Shown: positions 31,111 through 43,465, counted from the first letter of the stretch. The stretch: 64,000 nucleotides of DNA from Ligustrum vulgare (GCA_963555705.1 OY743176.1:58478040-58542039), one strand, 5' to 3'. The notes: generated by a model not told the origin, from the sequence alone. Translations and numbers: made by a program.

Positions 31111-32612
31111 CAGTGTGAACCTGGAAAAAATCGTCAATTAAAGAGACATAATAACGACACCCACTCACAAAGGCAACAGGTGAAGTCCAAACATGTGAAT
31201 GAATAAGAGCTAAAGGAATTGCAGAATGACGTGTAGATTCAATAAAAGGCAATTGTTTTCCTTTTCCCAACTGGCAAGAGTTACAAAACTCCAAAACAAA
31301 TTTAGATTCAATATCCTAGTCGCGAGTGCCAATGATTTGCTGATGTGGTAACTCCTATGGTAGCTGCAAGACAATGAATTTTATTCTGAAGAGTCTTGTT
31401 GCCAACAATAGGATATAGCCCATTTTCAACTTGCCCGTGAAGTAGAGTTTGACCTTTCCAATTGGCCTTCACAGTGTAATCAAACCCAGTTAATAGAAAA
31501 TAACAATCATTATCCAAGCAAAACTTGTTTATAGACAAAAGGCTTGTAGAAGCATTTGGACAATGTAGGATATTTTTGAGATTGAATTTATTTTGTCCAA
31601 TTTTAAAGGAAGTAGAGCCAGTGCTTTTAATGAGCAAACCTGAACCATTACCTATTGTCACAGTGTCCTGCCCATTGAATGGTTGAAGATGGGAGAGATT
31701 GTTTGCATCTGAAGTGACATGGGCATTGGCTCCACTATCTGCATACCAAACCTGATGTTCATAAGTGGCGTTGAATTCTGCTACCATTTGCTGCAAGTTC
31801 TGTGGGAGGATGACGACCTTGATAGGAAAAATCAAATCTGTGGTAACAGTCAAGAGCAGTGTGCCCTGCTTTGCCACAAATCTGACAAACCGGTTTGCTT
31901 GCATTTTGATTCTGAAAAGGTCTAGGTCCCTGCACATCTTGAGTATGAGCATTACTAGTAGTACAAAATTTAATTGCAGGAGTTAGAGATTTTGTCTTCT
32001 TGGAAGTGATAGGACCATTTTGTTTGTTAGCGACTAGTGCAAAATGGGTTGTGTTGGAAGAAACAAAAGCACGTTGAGTGTCAAGCAATGCTTCATGACT
32101 TAACTTAAAAGCTCAGCATTAAAATCTTCAATTGTAAAGTTCGTATCGCGTGAAGCAAAATTATAGGAAGTTATAAAGGGAGTAAATTCTGGCTGTAAAC
32201 CACCAAGTATGAAAGAAATCAAGTCTTGATCTTCAACAGATTTTCCTGATACAGCTAAATAGCTAATTAGTCTGCCAATGCTTTGGCGGACTGAAGATAT
32301 TCAGTAATATTGCTGTTACCTTGTGATATGGTCTGAAGTTGATGCTTAAGGTATGCAATTCGTGACCTGGATTGCCAAAAAATCTGGTACTAAGCGCTGT
32401 CCAGACCTGCTTTGAAGAGTTCAGCCCGTAAACACTAGCAACCAGATTTTGATCAATTGAGGAGAGAATACAACCAAGTAGCGCCTGATCTCTTCGATAC
32501 CAAACACTATAGGTGGGATTAGGAGAGCCATCAGATAGTTTCTTTTCTGGTGTTTGGAAATTTGAAGCGTGACAAGGAACAAAGCGTGAGCTTTACTCTG
32601 GCTCTGATACCA
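31110..32612 (-). pseudogene. gag-pol: Truncated Copia gag-protease-integrase
   Basis: The minus-strand order is degenerate gag (32600-32090), zinc knuckle CQICGKAGHTALDC (about 31880), protease WYADSGANAHVTSD (about 31735), then ANHWHSRLGY and integrase start FCNSCQLGKGK and YYVSLIDDF. It is cut at about 31110 within the integrase by the LRR fragment. Several frame changes and stops separate the pieces. RT and RNase H are missing. The gag part 32168-32612 has a near-identical second copy at 43466-43912. Confidence 0.85.
32601..32612 (-). other. Primer-binding site, tRNA-iMet type
   Basis: Minus strand TGGTATCAGAGC adjoining the LTR end at 32613. The same site is duplicated with the gag fragment near 43900-43911. 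Confidence 0.9.
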
Positions 32613-32927
32613 TGTAAGATATATATTTTGGGAAGGAAATTATACTAGCAAGCACACTAATCATACCATGGAAGATATATATTTTGGGAAGGAAATTATA
32701 CTAGCAAGCACACTAATCATATTGTATTGAGAGTGTTTAAATACACCAATATTACAGCTGGTGAGAATATTTACAACATGATTATTGCAATCTAAATTGG
32801 AAAGGTTAGAATACAAAAGGAACTAAAGTGATGATGACCATAGGAATTATTGCAATCCACAGATATAAAGGCTGACTACTTGGGTGAACATTCATTACAA
32901 TTATTGCAATTGCGATATACTCTAACA
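32613..32927 (-). mobile_element. 5' LTR of truncated Copia, with internal duplication
   Basis: In plus orientation it runs TGTAAGATATAT to CTCTAACA (315 bp). A 56 bp unit starting AAGATATATATTTTGGGAAG is present twice in tandem from 32616 and 32672. To the right lies F-box repeat sequence. Confidence 0.8.
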
Positions 32928-33801
32928 ACCTGATGGACCTTCACATCTATAAAATTGTTGATGTAAAACCATACCAAGGATAGCTTTTTGCTTATCCATA
33001 ACAAAATAAGAATTTCAAATAACATGATCACCTGAAGCACCTTTTTGAGGATTTAGATAGATTTTTGTGGTCTTCCTGGATTTTCTTGCTCCGGACATTT
33101 CGCAGACATTTGATTTACAAATGTCTTCCTTAATTTTTGCTTCTTTTTTTTTTTTCATTTTTTTTAGAAAATAACCAAGCCTAGGATATGAATTTTATTA
33201 ACGACTGAAAACCAATTATTGTATTCTTTTTAGTTAGGGATCAAGTTAGTTATTTCCACAGATATATAGAATATATGAATCAAAACTGTTGTAAATATAC
33301 AAAGACTGATCAATAAAAAATTAAAAAAAAAAAATCATTCTTGATTCAAATTTCACTTCTTTTTACTTCTCCAGCACAAGTAAATCAAAATTAGGCAAAA
33401 ATTGGAAAGGTTGAGCACTTACAGTTTCAAGAAGATGAATTTCACTGGCATAGCGTACACAAAACTGCAACCAAATAAGACTCTTAGATTAAACTTGATG
33501 TGGAAACGTGAACTATTGAATAAATCTGATTCTCTTACTGTTGAACCTCAGGCTGTGATTGCTGGGAGAAAAGGGTATCTTGACGAAAAAAATTTCACAT
33601 GCGTTGAAGGGTCTGGATATATTCTTCGATCTATCAAAGACAACAATTGCATAGCTAGAATTGTGCAGAATCAATATAGATTCTTTACTTGTGAAATAAA
33701 TAAGAGGTCCCAAGAAACTCTTAAAGATATATGGAAACATATGGATGACATTCATAGCATACATTGAAACGAGGAAGCTGTAACAGTGACCTAGATACAT
33801 A
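32928..33801. repeat. F-box repeat fragment, copy F
   Basis: Resembles copy A around 6200-6950. It includes the minus-strand remnant (33800-33513) with FTSKESILILHNSSYAIVVF. More diverged than copies A and B. Confidence 0.75.
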
Positions 33802-34760
33802 CACTAGAAGAAAATCCTGCTTTCTGTACAAATAATGAGCATATAAAATGAGATTTATATGTAAAGATTGCTTTTCCCCACGAAATGAGATTTTGTAGGT
33901 GTAAGATATTGGCTCCAAACAATTTTTAATTCGTAGTGTGAGTTTATTTTTCCCTACAAATTCGATATTCTGTAGAATATACTTAGCCTACGAAATTCTA
34001 CCTATAAAATGGGATTTGTAGGCCCAATTTATTTTTCTCTCCCAGAAATAAATTTTAGTTACGATATAATTTCGCCTACAAAATTTTAAAAGACATTTTT
34101 TAATTCGTAGGGTAAATTTATTTTTCCCTACATATTCGATAACTTGTAGAATATACTTAGCCTACAAAATTCTACCTATAAAATGAGATTTGTAGGTGGA
34201 ATTTATTTTTCTCACAAAATAAATTTTCAATGATATATAATTTCGCCTACAAAATTTTGGAAGATAATTTTTAATATGAAGCGTGAATTTATTTTCCCAA
34301 CAAATTTGATATTTTGTAGAAGTAATTTTTGTAAAATATTTTTCATTATTTATTCTTGTTTATTGTTATTTTGCAAATGATTTGCCACCCCAAACTCCGT
34401 CGCTCATTTGAAGCTAAATTTCGTTTCTACGTAAAGTTGGATCGGAGGACAGTGTTACAATTAACAATAAAACTTACAAAATTGAGACCTAATCCCCACC
34501 CCAAACCAGTCACTCATCCCTTAACCCTCTATCGTACCTTGCCTCTCCTGTCTACCTCTCTCAACCTCCTCTTGCCGATCAATTCCTGCCACCACCTCGC
34601 CAACCACCGCCACTATTCTCCCCATGGTAAGTCACACTCTTTTCACCTCCCCCTCGCACGAAGCCCTGCAGTTTCCACACACACATACACACCCATGCAC
34701 CCCGCACGCACGCATACAAGAGCGGACCTACATATATTTAATGTTGTTAATGTGTATATA
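33802..34760 (+). mobile_element. 5' part of a CACTA transposon
   Basis: Begins CACTAGAAGAAAATCC. Subterminal repeats with a period of about 180 bp follow (units near 33928, 34110 and a partial at 34288) around the core TTTGTAG/CTACAAA. A CT- and CCACC-rich leader (34490-34625) ends ATGGTAAGTC, a donor-like site, just as in the CACTA at 21986. No transposase is seen and no right end is found. Confidence 0.65.
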
Positions 34761-36239
34761 TAATATATAGAGGCTCAATTTCAGATTTTGAAATTTAATT
34801 TAACGATTGAAAATCAACTATCAAAATACTAGTTTCCTAATATTTGTTAATTGAAATAGTCTATCATTTTATTCAAAGATTACCCCGCTCATTGCCTTGC
34901 CTTGCCGAGCTCCTTAACCTGAAAGGGTAGAAAATATTGGGGCGAGCATAATGAATTATGCTCAGTGGAGATACACTTATGAGTCCAAATTAGATCCAAA
35001 CATGAAATCAAATTATGAATATAATACCAATGCAAAAATTTCATTTTGAAAATGTACTGTGGGACATCCCCAAGGGCCCAATCACAGTCCTAGACCTATG
35101 TACGGTCCCTGACAACATGTTAGTAGCGCTAAAAAAAATTGTGCACTGTGGAACAACCCCAAGGACCCACTTTCGATCCCGAACCTATTTACAGTCCCTA
35201 GAAACTTTTTCATACGTAGAAGCATTATATCACAATTAAAATCACACATCAAGAAATAACATGGACAAAATAACCACAATTGCTATAATGTAATCCCCTC
35301 CTCAAGTCTTGGAATTTTTCTCGAAATTGAACGGATGTGAAGTTACTTTACTTTAAACTTTCCCATGACGTTGTCTAGGAAGAACAAAATAATATTATTT
35401 AGGATACTAAGTCCTAATTAATACTTTAAAACTTTTAGGGATTTGATTGAACTTTTGAAAGTAAAGAACTGAGTAATTTGATAAATCTCTAGGGTTTAAT
35501 TACAAAAATTAGAAGCTTTAGGGCCAAGATGATGAACATAGAAAGTATTTTATATTTAATTGGTAGAATATCAAAACATAGGGCAGTTAAAGGAGTTAAC
35601 ATAAAATTTATGATCAACTTAAATACTTGGTAAACTTATAGGATTTAAAAGTGAAATTTTGACCTTTTATACCAAAGCCTCTCTCTCTCCCAATTCATTT
35701 TGTCCGACACATATAGAGGAAGAAATGCTGGTTTTCCAATTTTAACATTTGGGTTTCATGTTTAAATAATTGTTGAGAAAATTCCTTTCTCAAAGTGAAA
35801 TATCTGCTTGTCAAAGTAGACACAAACCCAAAATCAAAGAATCAAGATGAAAATAATGAAGAAGAATAAAGATGACTTGAATTGCAAGGAATGTTATCTT
35901 AAAAGGTAAATTTGCACCCTCTCGTAAAGAGAATGCTGAAGGGCCTCCAAGCAAATTGCTTTAGCGGATTTCAAGTCTCAAATCAAGTATCAAATAGCAC
36001 AATTGAAAACATGGAAAATAGGAACAATGAGAGAATTTGAAATATTCTAAGTATAAAAGATCAAGAGTTTGGGATGATAATCTCAATGTAATGTGTGATG
36101 ATCAAATGTTTAAAACCATGAATTCTATACCTATTCATAGAATTCTATCACCCCAATTCATGATCCACACAAATCTTCATGAAAGAGTTTCAAAAATTGA
36201 TGAAAAGGTGCATGTACAATTCAGAAAAAAATCTGCCAA
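34761..36239. other. Decayed repeats, no gene
   Basis: A tandem pair of about 90 bp lies at 35055-35117 and 35144-35212 (CTGTGGRACAWCCCCAAG). Near 35290-35330 the minus strand reads TCGAGAAAAATTCCAAGAC followed by GAGGAGGGGATTACA, which looks like a Gypsy polyprotein end and purine tract. No open frame of note. Confidence 0.45.
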
Positions 36240-37418
36240 CGATCATATTTTTTAACCACGCGATCGCGCGGTTCAAAAGGCATGCGATCGCGCGATACCC
36301 TCAATTTGAAGGCAGAATAAAAACCACTCACCCACGCGATCGCCTATATAACTAGGTGATCGCGTGATTCATAATTTTTCCCGGACCTACAGTTTGGTCC
36401 GGACCGGTTTTGTTCGGTCTGGTCCGTCCGGTTTTTCTCTTTTTGGACCGGTTTTCACTCTTTTAAAATCGGTTCTTGCACTTTTTCATCTTATATTTAT
36501 ACTTGAACAACATATTTACAGCAATAATTTTCGGTCAACAAAGAGGTCGATGATGGGGGTCAACACCTATGGTTGTTTGGTGGTAGAGGTTTATGCGAGA
36601 GACGAAAGCTAGAGCCTTCAGGGAAAAAAATCTGCCATGCAATAGCTGCTTCGGCCAATTCTTTGCCAGAAAAACCATGGTTTTTCAGTATTAGAGTTTC
36701 ACATGGAGGGAGTGCATAAGTAATGGTAGTTAAATTCTTGGATTAAAATGTGAGGTAGAGTTCAATGCCTATTTGAAAATTTCGTTCTTCTATTTTTGTT
36801 TTTATTTTCTGATTTGGTTAAAAGGTAACTCCTATAGGAATAAAAAAAGGGAATCTAAAGGTTGTTTGGGGACTTACGTGTTGACATTGTTGTGCGATTA
36901 TCGACTCAAACTTGAATATGCCAAAATCAAATTGGAAGAAAAAACTGATTCAGTGTATCAATGTGAATTAGATGATGATGATGATGGTGATGAAATTAGA
37001 GAAAGGAATTATTCCAAAATTAAAAGTTTACCGGTTGAATATTGTCAAAAATTTCTATGAAAACGATAGAGAGATGAGCAAATGAAAAAATGATTCTTGG
37101 TTTTAGTTTTGATACCGTTTACCTAACCCTACAGCCCTATGCTCCAAAATTTTAGTTGGACAATTGATTTGGGCTGAACTTGGACATAGACTTGGGCCAA
37201 AAAGGAATATTGGACTAAGAGTAGTTTAAAATAGATGTTGAATGTAAAATTCGTCCCGATAAAAATAATCCAATTTAAAGATTAAAAATTGTTTTGAATT
37301 CTTGTATTAATTGTTTTGCTAGAAAACTCAAATGACGTAAAATAAATTCTAAAATTTAAAAGGAAAATCGTAGCGACACAAGTTAATTTATAAAACTGAC
37401 ATTTAAAAATTCGGGTCG
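36240..37418 (+). mobile_element. LTR-like Gypsy fragment with CGCGATCGCG palindromes
   Basis: 36255-36365 carries several ACGCGATCGCGCG and TGCGATCGCGCG motifs. The right end (37374-37418) reads GTAGCGACACAAG and then TTCGGGTCG, the plus-orientation end of the TGTAGCGACC LTR family cut four or five bases short. These may be two different LTR pieces. The interior shows no gene. Confidence 0.45.
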
Positions 37419-38041
37419 TGAAGTATCAGTGAATCTCATGGTCGTAACTAGTGAAGCACACGGCCGTAAATCAGCTACGGGCCAAAACGCAGAATTCCAA
37501 GATTTTCAAACTTACGGCCATAAGTTTGAGTCTCACTGCCATAACTCTCAATAGAAAGTCACTTATGGATGTAAGTGATGTATTCATGGCCGTAACTTAT
37601 GTTTATCACAAATTTCACAAATTTTGTTTTCTTTTTCAGTTTTAGTCATTTAAGGCAGTTAGAACTTTGTTTTGAGCCCATTAGCGGCTAGGGTTAGTTG
37701 TTAGGTCATTTTTACTTATTTATATGATATTTCTTCATCCTAATATTTAACTTTGAATTTTAATAAAGCAGATTTATTTATTTATTTATTTTTTGCAATT
37801 ATTAAATGTGTGGATTCACATTGCAAAGCCGAACTTATCAAAATTGATAGTCTTGTGGCGTTCACAATCAGAAACTTATCAAGGAAACTGGACAAATTCT
37901 TGTGGCATTTCGAAAGTCTTGGTTCTCTCTTCAGCATCGTTGATCCTCGCATCGTGAAATTTGTGTCAAAATTTCATCGTCCATAAACAAACCTGGGTTC
38001 GAAAATTTCCGGCGTTTGATTTCAAGCTTTGAATCATATCA
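37419..38041 (+). mobile_element. 5' LTR (5' truncated) of non-autonomous Gypsy
   Basis: Matches 39619-40275 along its length. About 64 bases of the LTR start are missing relative to the 3' copy. It carries ACGGCCGTAA-type motifs (37458-37605), ends ATATCA, and is followed two bases later by the primer site. Confidence 0.85.
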
Positions 38042-38043
38042 TT

Positions 38044-38055
38044 TGGTATCAGAGT
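38044..38055 (+). other. Primer-binding site, tRNA-iMet type
   Basis: TGGTATCAGAGT, two bases after the LTR end. Confidence 0.9.
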
Positions 38056-38473
38056 TGGACTCTGAATTCAAGTTTTTCGTTTCTATCCTAGTTTGATTTT
38101 TATGTGTTTATCATAGAGTTTGCCACATAAAAATCATTGATATCCTATTTTTATCTCGTTTGTTAAGTCTTTATTTCGTGTTCTTCGTGTTCTAAAGTTT
38201 CTTGAGTCTTTGAACAAGAAAAATACCAAAACTTTTTTTACATCTATTTTTTGTCCAAAATAAGTCTCATTTATTTTCTTTCCGATTTACAAAAAAAATT
38301 ATTTTTTATTATTTTATTTATTCCAAAAATTCATCAATTATTCACAAAAAAAAAAAAAAACCACTTTCTTGAATTCCCTTAAATATCTTAATACTCGTAT
38401 CAACTTCTTCTTCCGTTTGATGTTTAGTCTTGATATTATTTGAATTTTTGAATCGCCACATGAGGGATGGGTT

Positions 38474-38955
38474 ATGATCCGGGGCTTCTTGTTCAAAACT
38501 AAATGTTATGTAGGTCAAAATGCGTGTAGTTTGGAAATTGATGGAGAGTGCTTTACTAATTTCATTAATAGCACCATGGTTGAAAAATTAGGATTACCTC
38601 TAATCCCACACTATAGACCTTATAGAGTGACATTGATGAAGGAGTTTGTGGAGTCAAAGTCACCAAACAAGTTATAGTGCCTATCACCAATGGAAGATAT
38701 ACTGATGAAGTATGGTGTGATGCAGTTTCATTAAATTCTTGTCATATTTTGTTAGGAAAACCATGGAGACGTAGGAGGGAGGTTGCTTATGATAAGAGTA
38801 TGCACATATACCGATTCCTTAAGAAAGGGAAAACATGCACAATATATGGGTTGACATTAAAGGAAGCACTAGAAGATTTGAGGAAGGTAAAGAAGGAGAG
38901 TGAAAGGTCATGTAATAAGAGACATCATAAGGATAGTGATACTGAGAAGAAGTAG
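38474..38955 (+). pseudogene. Gypsy aspartic-protease remnant
   Basis: The first frame (from 38474) has CSLEIDGECFTNFINSTMVEKLGLP and the second (from 38677) has WCDAVSLNSCHILLGKPW. Together they resemble the retroviral-type aspartic protease of plant Gypsy elements, in which the catalytic Asp lies in the IDG motif. A frame change near 38670 splits it. No gag precedes it and no RT follows, so this is the only recognisable protein remnant of the element. Confidence 0.7.
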
Positions 38956-39554
38956 GGGGAGTTGAAATTAAAAATACATGATCAAACTCCAAAAACTGGA
39001 TTAGAAAATGAATTGAAAATTGTTGTGGAAGAAACAAAATTGAGTAACGAAGAGGAGGTGCATGAATTGATAATTAAGGTGGTTGAGAATGAAAAGGTGA
39101 AAGCGTTAATTGAGTCCAAAAATTTAGGAGAAGTGGTTGAGCATGAAATTGTAAATTTAGAAGAGGTGGTTAAGTGTGAAAAGTTAGAAGAATAGATTGA
39201 GCAAGAAGTTGCAAAGGAGAAAAGGGGTGAAGAGAAGAGTCTCATTGCTGTCCATGATGAGGTGGTGATGATTCATCATGAGCACAAGAACCCATACCTT
39301 GTACCGTATGAGACTAACATTCCTCACCTTATTTTGCTTAATTCTTTTTTGCAAGTTAATTGCACTTGAGAGTTTGGGCCACACCACCTATACCCAAAGG
39401 AGTTTTTGATTCAACCCATCCGTATAACCCAAGTTACATAATACTATTGGTTGTTAGCATGGATGCAAAATTTTTCCATTTGATCCAGGAGGTGAACTCA
39501 TACACCATCAATAAAGCTGTGATTTGAGACGAATCGTCTCAATGAAGGAGGGAA
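38956..39554 (+). other. Internal region of the small Gypsy element
   Basis: A Glu/Lys/Val-rich frame (38962-39195) and a further 60 codons without clear homology, then a purine tract TGAAGGAGGGAA ending at 39554. The RT and integrase expected here are absent. Confidence 0.55.
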
Positions 39555-40275
39555 TGATGTGAATCATAGTGGGCTTGATGGGAAAATTCAAATATTCAAG
39601 CAAAACAAGAAATCACATAGTATCAATGAATGTCACGACCATAACTAGTGAAGCTCACAATTGTAAATCAGCTACGGGTTAAAACGTAGAATTGTAGGAT
39701 TTTCAAACTTACGGCTGTAAGTTTGCGTCTCACTGCCATAACTCTCAACAGAAAGTCACTTACGGTCGTAAGTGATGTATACACGGTCGTAACTTATGTT
39801 TATCGCAAATCTCATAGATTTTGTTTTCTTTTTCAATTTTAGTCATTTAGGGCAATTAGAACTCTGTTTTGTGCCCATTAGCATTTAGGGTTAGTTGTTA
39901 GGTCATTTTTACTTATTTTTATGTTATTTCTTCATTATAATAGTTAGACTTTGAATTTAAATAATACAAATTGATTGCTTTTCAATTGATAAATGTGTGG
40001 ATTCACATTACAAACTTGAACTTATCAAGATTGATAGTCTTACGGCTTTCGTCCGGAACTTATTGAAGAATGAAGATTGATAATCTTTGTGGCGTTCATA
40101 ATCAGAAACTTATCAAGGAAACTAGACAAATCCTTGTAGGGTTTTGAAAGTCTTGGTTCTTTCTTCCGCATCGTCAATCATCGCATCGTGAAGCTTGGGT
40201 CAAGATTCCACCATCCACAAACAAACCTGGGTTTGAAACTTTTCATTGTTTAATTCCACACTTTGAATCGTATCA
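39555..40275 (+). mobile_element. 3' LTR of non-autonomous Gypsy
   Basis: 721 bp, TGATGTGAATC to GAATCGTATCA. About 85-90% similar by eye to the 5' LTR, so this is an older insertion than the Copia at 18805. It contains TTACGGYYGTAA-type motifs. Confidence 0.85.
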
Positions 40276-40282
40276 AAAGTAT

Positions 40283-41064
40283 ATGAAGAACTTTCAGAAA
40301 TTAGGAGTAAAAAGGCTAGAAAAGAGAACTTTTGGGCCCGACATCATTATGCATCTAGTACGAGGCACTAGGAATTCACAAATAAAACAAATGGTATTGA
40401 TTGGCATAATGTTCACAGCTGAACCACAATCAATCATTATCCGATGTATTTTGCACTCCCGGATATAACCACAGACATATAGAGGCCTGTTATGCAATCG
40501 ATATCCCAGCTGTAAGTCATCGTCATTGAATTTGATTGTGGCCATACAGTCTTGGTAAGTTGTAGAAGTAATTGGTTCCAACACTTTCCCTTGATAAGCT
40601 TCTGGATCAATCAATGTCGTGATCAAAGTCATCCTCTCATCAAAAGGTAGATCTAGAGCCTCAGACAAACTTGTGTTTGAAGAGATATTATTGAGACGTG
40701 ATATTACTTTCTTCGTCTTTGAACTCTCTCCTGCAACATTCTTTGATTTACTTTCTCCATCCAGACCGATGACATTAGAAGTGAAACACTCTTTGTCAAA
40801 GAAATCCTGAGGAAAATACTCTCCCAAAGTTATGGGTCTAGGAGGTGAACTTGTCTTAGCTTTGGACTTCTTCTTACTATTTCTTGGCCTCCTTCTTAGC
40901 CTTGATTGTTCATCACGTATATCAGGATTTGGTAGTTGTTGAGTTTTTCGGTGTCGTCTTGTCACTAGAGTCCATGGCATATCACTTTCTTCTGAAGGTG
41001 TTTCTTCAATAGGGGAAATTTCCATACTCAATGCCCCCAGTGTTGGTCCTGCAAGAGATATCAA
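40283..41064 (-). pseudogene. Tat-like Gypsy protease region
   Basis: The minus-strand frame ends at 40294 and includes LEPITSTTYQDCMATIKF and the protease motif RIMIDCGSAVNIMPIN (D-C-G-S where an active enzyme often has D-[ST/D]-G). It is cut on the left by the end of the small Gypsy element, so RT, RNase H and integrase are missing. A stop separates it from the frame at 41095. Confidence 0.75.
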
Positions 41065-41094
41065 AGATGCTATTTTACCTGTTTTGTTGGGCGT

Positions 41095-41679
41095 CTAATA
41101 TTTCTCCTTCTTGCTTATGAATGTGGACCAACCATCACCAATTTCATCTTCAGATTCCGAATCGGAATCCCAAACATCCAAGTCATCTGTCATGATTTCA
41201 TAAAATGTTGGACAGTTGGGAGCATGTGGTTTATCCATTTCTGGATATATGTATGTGATGGTGACTTCTCTGTCTACCTCGAACTCTACTGGAATTGCTC
41301 CTTTTGGAAGTTGAGGTCTAAACTCCGTTACCCCAGGCGAGAACTTGTCCATATCATATGCAATAGGGGCAAACTGCTCTTTATTTGCAACAGGGATTGG
41401 ATCGAATGACCCAAAGGAAATCATCGAACAAGCAGCTGTTGGATTTTCACCAGTTTCGAGTTTGTTCTTATTTTCTTTCTCCAAGCGAACAATAAGATCT
41501 TTCAACACGAAACATCTCTCCACCGGATGACTGATTATTTTGTGGAACCTGCAGTACTTAGGATGATCAACTTGACTAGCCTCTTCTGGCCTCTTCGATG
41601 TTGGAAGTTCGATTATTCGTTGTTCAAGGAGTTGATCTAAAATTCAAGAAACTTCGGAGTCTGAGAATGGATACTCCTT
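41095..41679 (-). pseudogene. Tat-like Gypsy gag-protease linker
   Basis: The frame 41523-41095 (MERCFVLKDLIVRLEKE and later an acidic SDSESEDE) sits between gag and protease in the same orientation. The segment to 41679 contains stops. No separate function is assigned; it is the hinge of the polyprotein. Confidence 0.6.
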
Positions 41680-42423
41680 TTATTCAAGTTCTTTCAAACT
41701 TAGAAGACCTTTCTTTTGTGCTTGTGCCTTGTTAGGTCTGAACTCCTGCTTTGGCTTCGGATTTGGATTTGGATTTAGATTTGAACTTGATTTTTGAAAA
41801 GTGATTTTTGCAGGAGCGGTAGATATGGCCAGAGATTCTTTCAACTTACCTGGCTTACTGTCCTTTTTGACTTCCTTCTTGGGATCCTTTTTTTCACGCG
41901 GGTCGCTTGGCAAATAACTTCCATGCTTTGTAATTTGAATTTCTAGAACATGAGCACGCGTGGCCAACTCTTCAAAAGAGTGAGGCACATTTGCTTGGAG
42001 ATTATAAAGGAGTCCCCAATGCATGCCTTGCACACACATGCCAATAGAGGATGCTTCACTGATACGTTCCTTGCAATTAAGGACGAGATTTCTCCAGCTT
42101 TCAATGTATTCAACAACTGGTTCCTCCTTATTTTGCTTAGTTCTGGTAAGTTCTGGAAGGCTGACGGTCCGTCTGGTGCTATAGAAGCCTGTGAGAAACT
42201 CACGTTCGAGCTGATCCCAACTGTCAATTGACCCGGCTATCAAGTCTGTATACCATTCAAATGCAGCACCTTTGAGGGAGCGTACAAACTGCTTTACCAT
42301 GGTATCATTGTATGTACCAGCATTGTTACACATTTCAATGAAATGAGCTACATGTTGTTTTGGGTTACCCTTTCCATCAAAATACTGAAATTTCGGTGGT
42401 TGGTAGCCAAGAGGCATTCTCAT
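41680..42423 (-). pseudogene. gag: Tat-like Gypsy gag core
   Basis: 247 residues with the signature MRMPLGYQPPKFQYFDGKGN, then KQHVAHFIEMCNNAGTYNDT, FEWYTDL and WDQLEREFLTGFYSTRR, the retrotransposon gag domain as found in Tat-lineage Gypsy elements. A Lys/Pro-rich tail follows. The frame upstream (43029-42433) is separated only by a stop, so both belong to one polyprotein. Confidence 0.85.
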
Positions 42424-42432
42424 CTCGTCGAT

Positions 42433-43029
42433 TCAACGACTATACGATTTGGCATAAACCAATGAAGATTGCGATGAGCCACCGTATTGAGCACAGATGG
42501 TGTTAGTGATCATATGTTGAAGTTGTTTGACGGACAAAGAGCCAACAGAGAGTTGAGTGGTGTCACGAAACAAATTCTGCATAACAGTACGGTCATGCAT
42601 ATCTTGCTTCTGCTGGTACTCTTGGATTTCAGGATCATTAACTTTGGAAGAGCTTGCATTTTCTGGGTTGTCTTTTTCCAAAGGACTTTGCAACTCCAGT
42701 CGATGCATGAGAGCGGCGATTTGTGCATCTTTTTCCTCCAAAGACTTTGTCAACTTTTCAATGGAGACTGCCATTTGTTGAACTCGATCATCAATGTCTG
42801 GTGTCATTTCTGTTACCATCACTGACTCGATTGATTCTTCAGAAGCGCTATAGTCTCCCCATTTTCGTGGAGAAGTAGCATGAGTCGATCCAGAAATAGA
42901 CCTACCACTGGAGATAGAACCAGAACGGGAACTTTTTGCCAAGTTCTTTTCTGACGACCGGGAGCCCTGCTTCTTGAAAGCGATTTTCATTTTGCCCTTT
43001 TTGGAGAACTTCTTCAATGGTGTAACCAA
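42433..43029 (-). pseudogene. Gypsy gag N-terminal segment
   Basis: 198 residues: a basic Ser-rich start, then a likely coiled coil (VQQMAVSIEKLTKSLEEKDA) and a tail QLQHMITNTICAQYGGSS. It stops ten bases before the gag core begins in the same orientation. Such N-terminal coiled coils occur in Tat/Athila-type gag. Confidence 0.7.
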
Positions 43030-43465
43030 TTGAGTTTTCCCAAATTTTGTTTGGGCTCTAGTCAGTCACATGGAAAAGTTCAGTAAGACTTGAATTTGAA
43101 CTTTGGATTTGCACTTCGGATTGGACTTGCTTTGATTTGAAGAAGGCTTTGATCTTCTTGAATTTTGGACTTGATTTGAAGTTTGAGAGAATTTTTGTAT
43201 TCTCCACCTGCAATTATTTTTTTCTTGCTTTTCTTTTCTTTTTCTCCTTCTTCCTCCTTTTTTTTCATGGACCAATGGTCCTATAATTTTGTAACCACCT
43301 CATTTAAATAAATAAATAAATAAAATGGTTAGGGTTTTGAAAAGTAGGATGGGCCTCATCCATGGACTTATTTTAGGTGGACTTTTATAGACTTTATTTC
43401 TTTAATAAATTAATTGGACTATTAAATTTGACCCAATCCAATTAATAATTTTTTTAATGTCTACA
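43030..43465 (-). mobile_element. Leader and 5' LTR start of the Tat-like Gypsy
   Basis: On the minus strand TGTAGACATTAAAAAAATTA begins at 43465 exactly where the Copia gag fragment ends, marking an LTR start. The LTR and leader run down to gag at 43029 and include a purine-rich stretch (43080-43270). No clear primer site was found. Confidence 0.5.

Noticed and set aside
33402..33767. A 121-codon plus-strand frame
   Set aside because: It lies opposite the F-box-associated remnant, which has matching copies elsewhere; the plus-strand frame is not conserved in those copies.
34356..34763. A 135-codon frame rich in Leu, Ser, His and Pro
   Set aside because: It reads through the CT/CCACC-rich CACTA leader and a donor-like site; the same kind of leader in other families also gives spurious frames.
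38962..39195. A Glu/Lys-rich coiled-coil-like protein
   Set aside because: It lies inside the small Gypsy element after the protease remnant. Low complexity and lack of homologues make an independent gene unlikely.
41224..41530. Plus-strand frames in the Tat-like region
   Set aside because: The opposite strand has a continuous gag-protease order with recognised domains; the plus frames have none.
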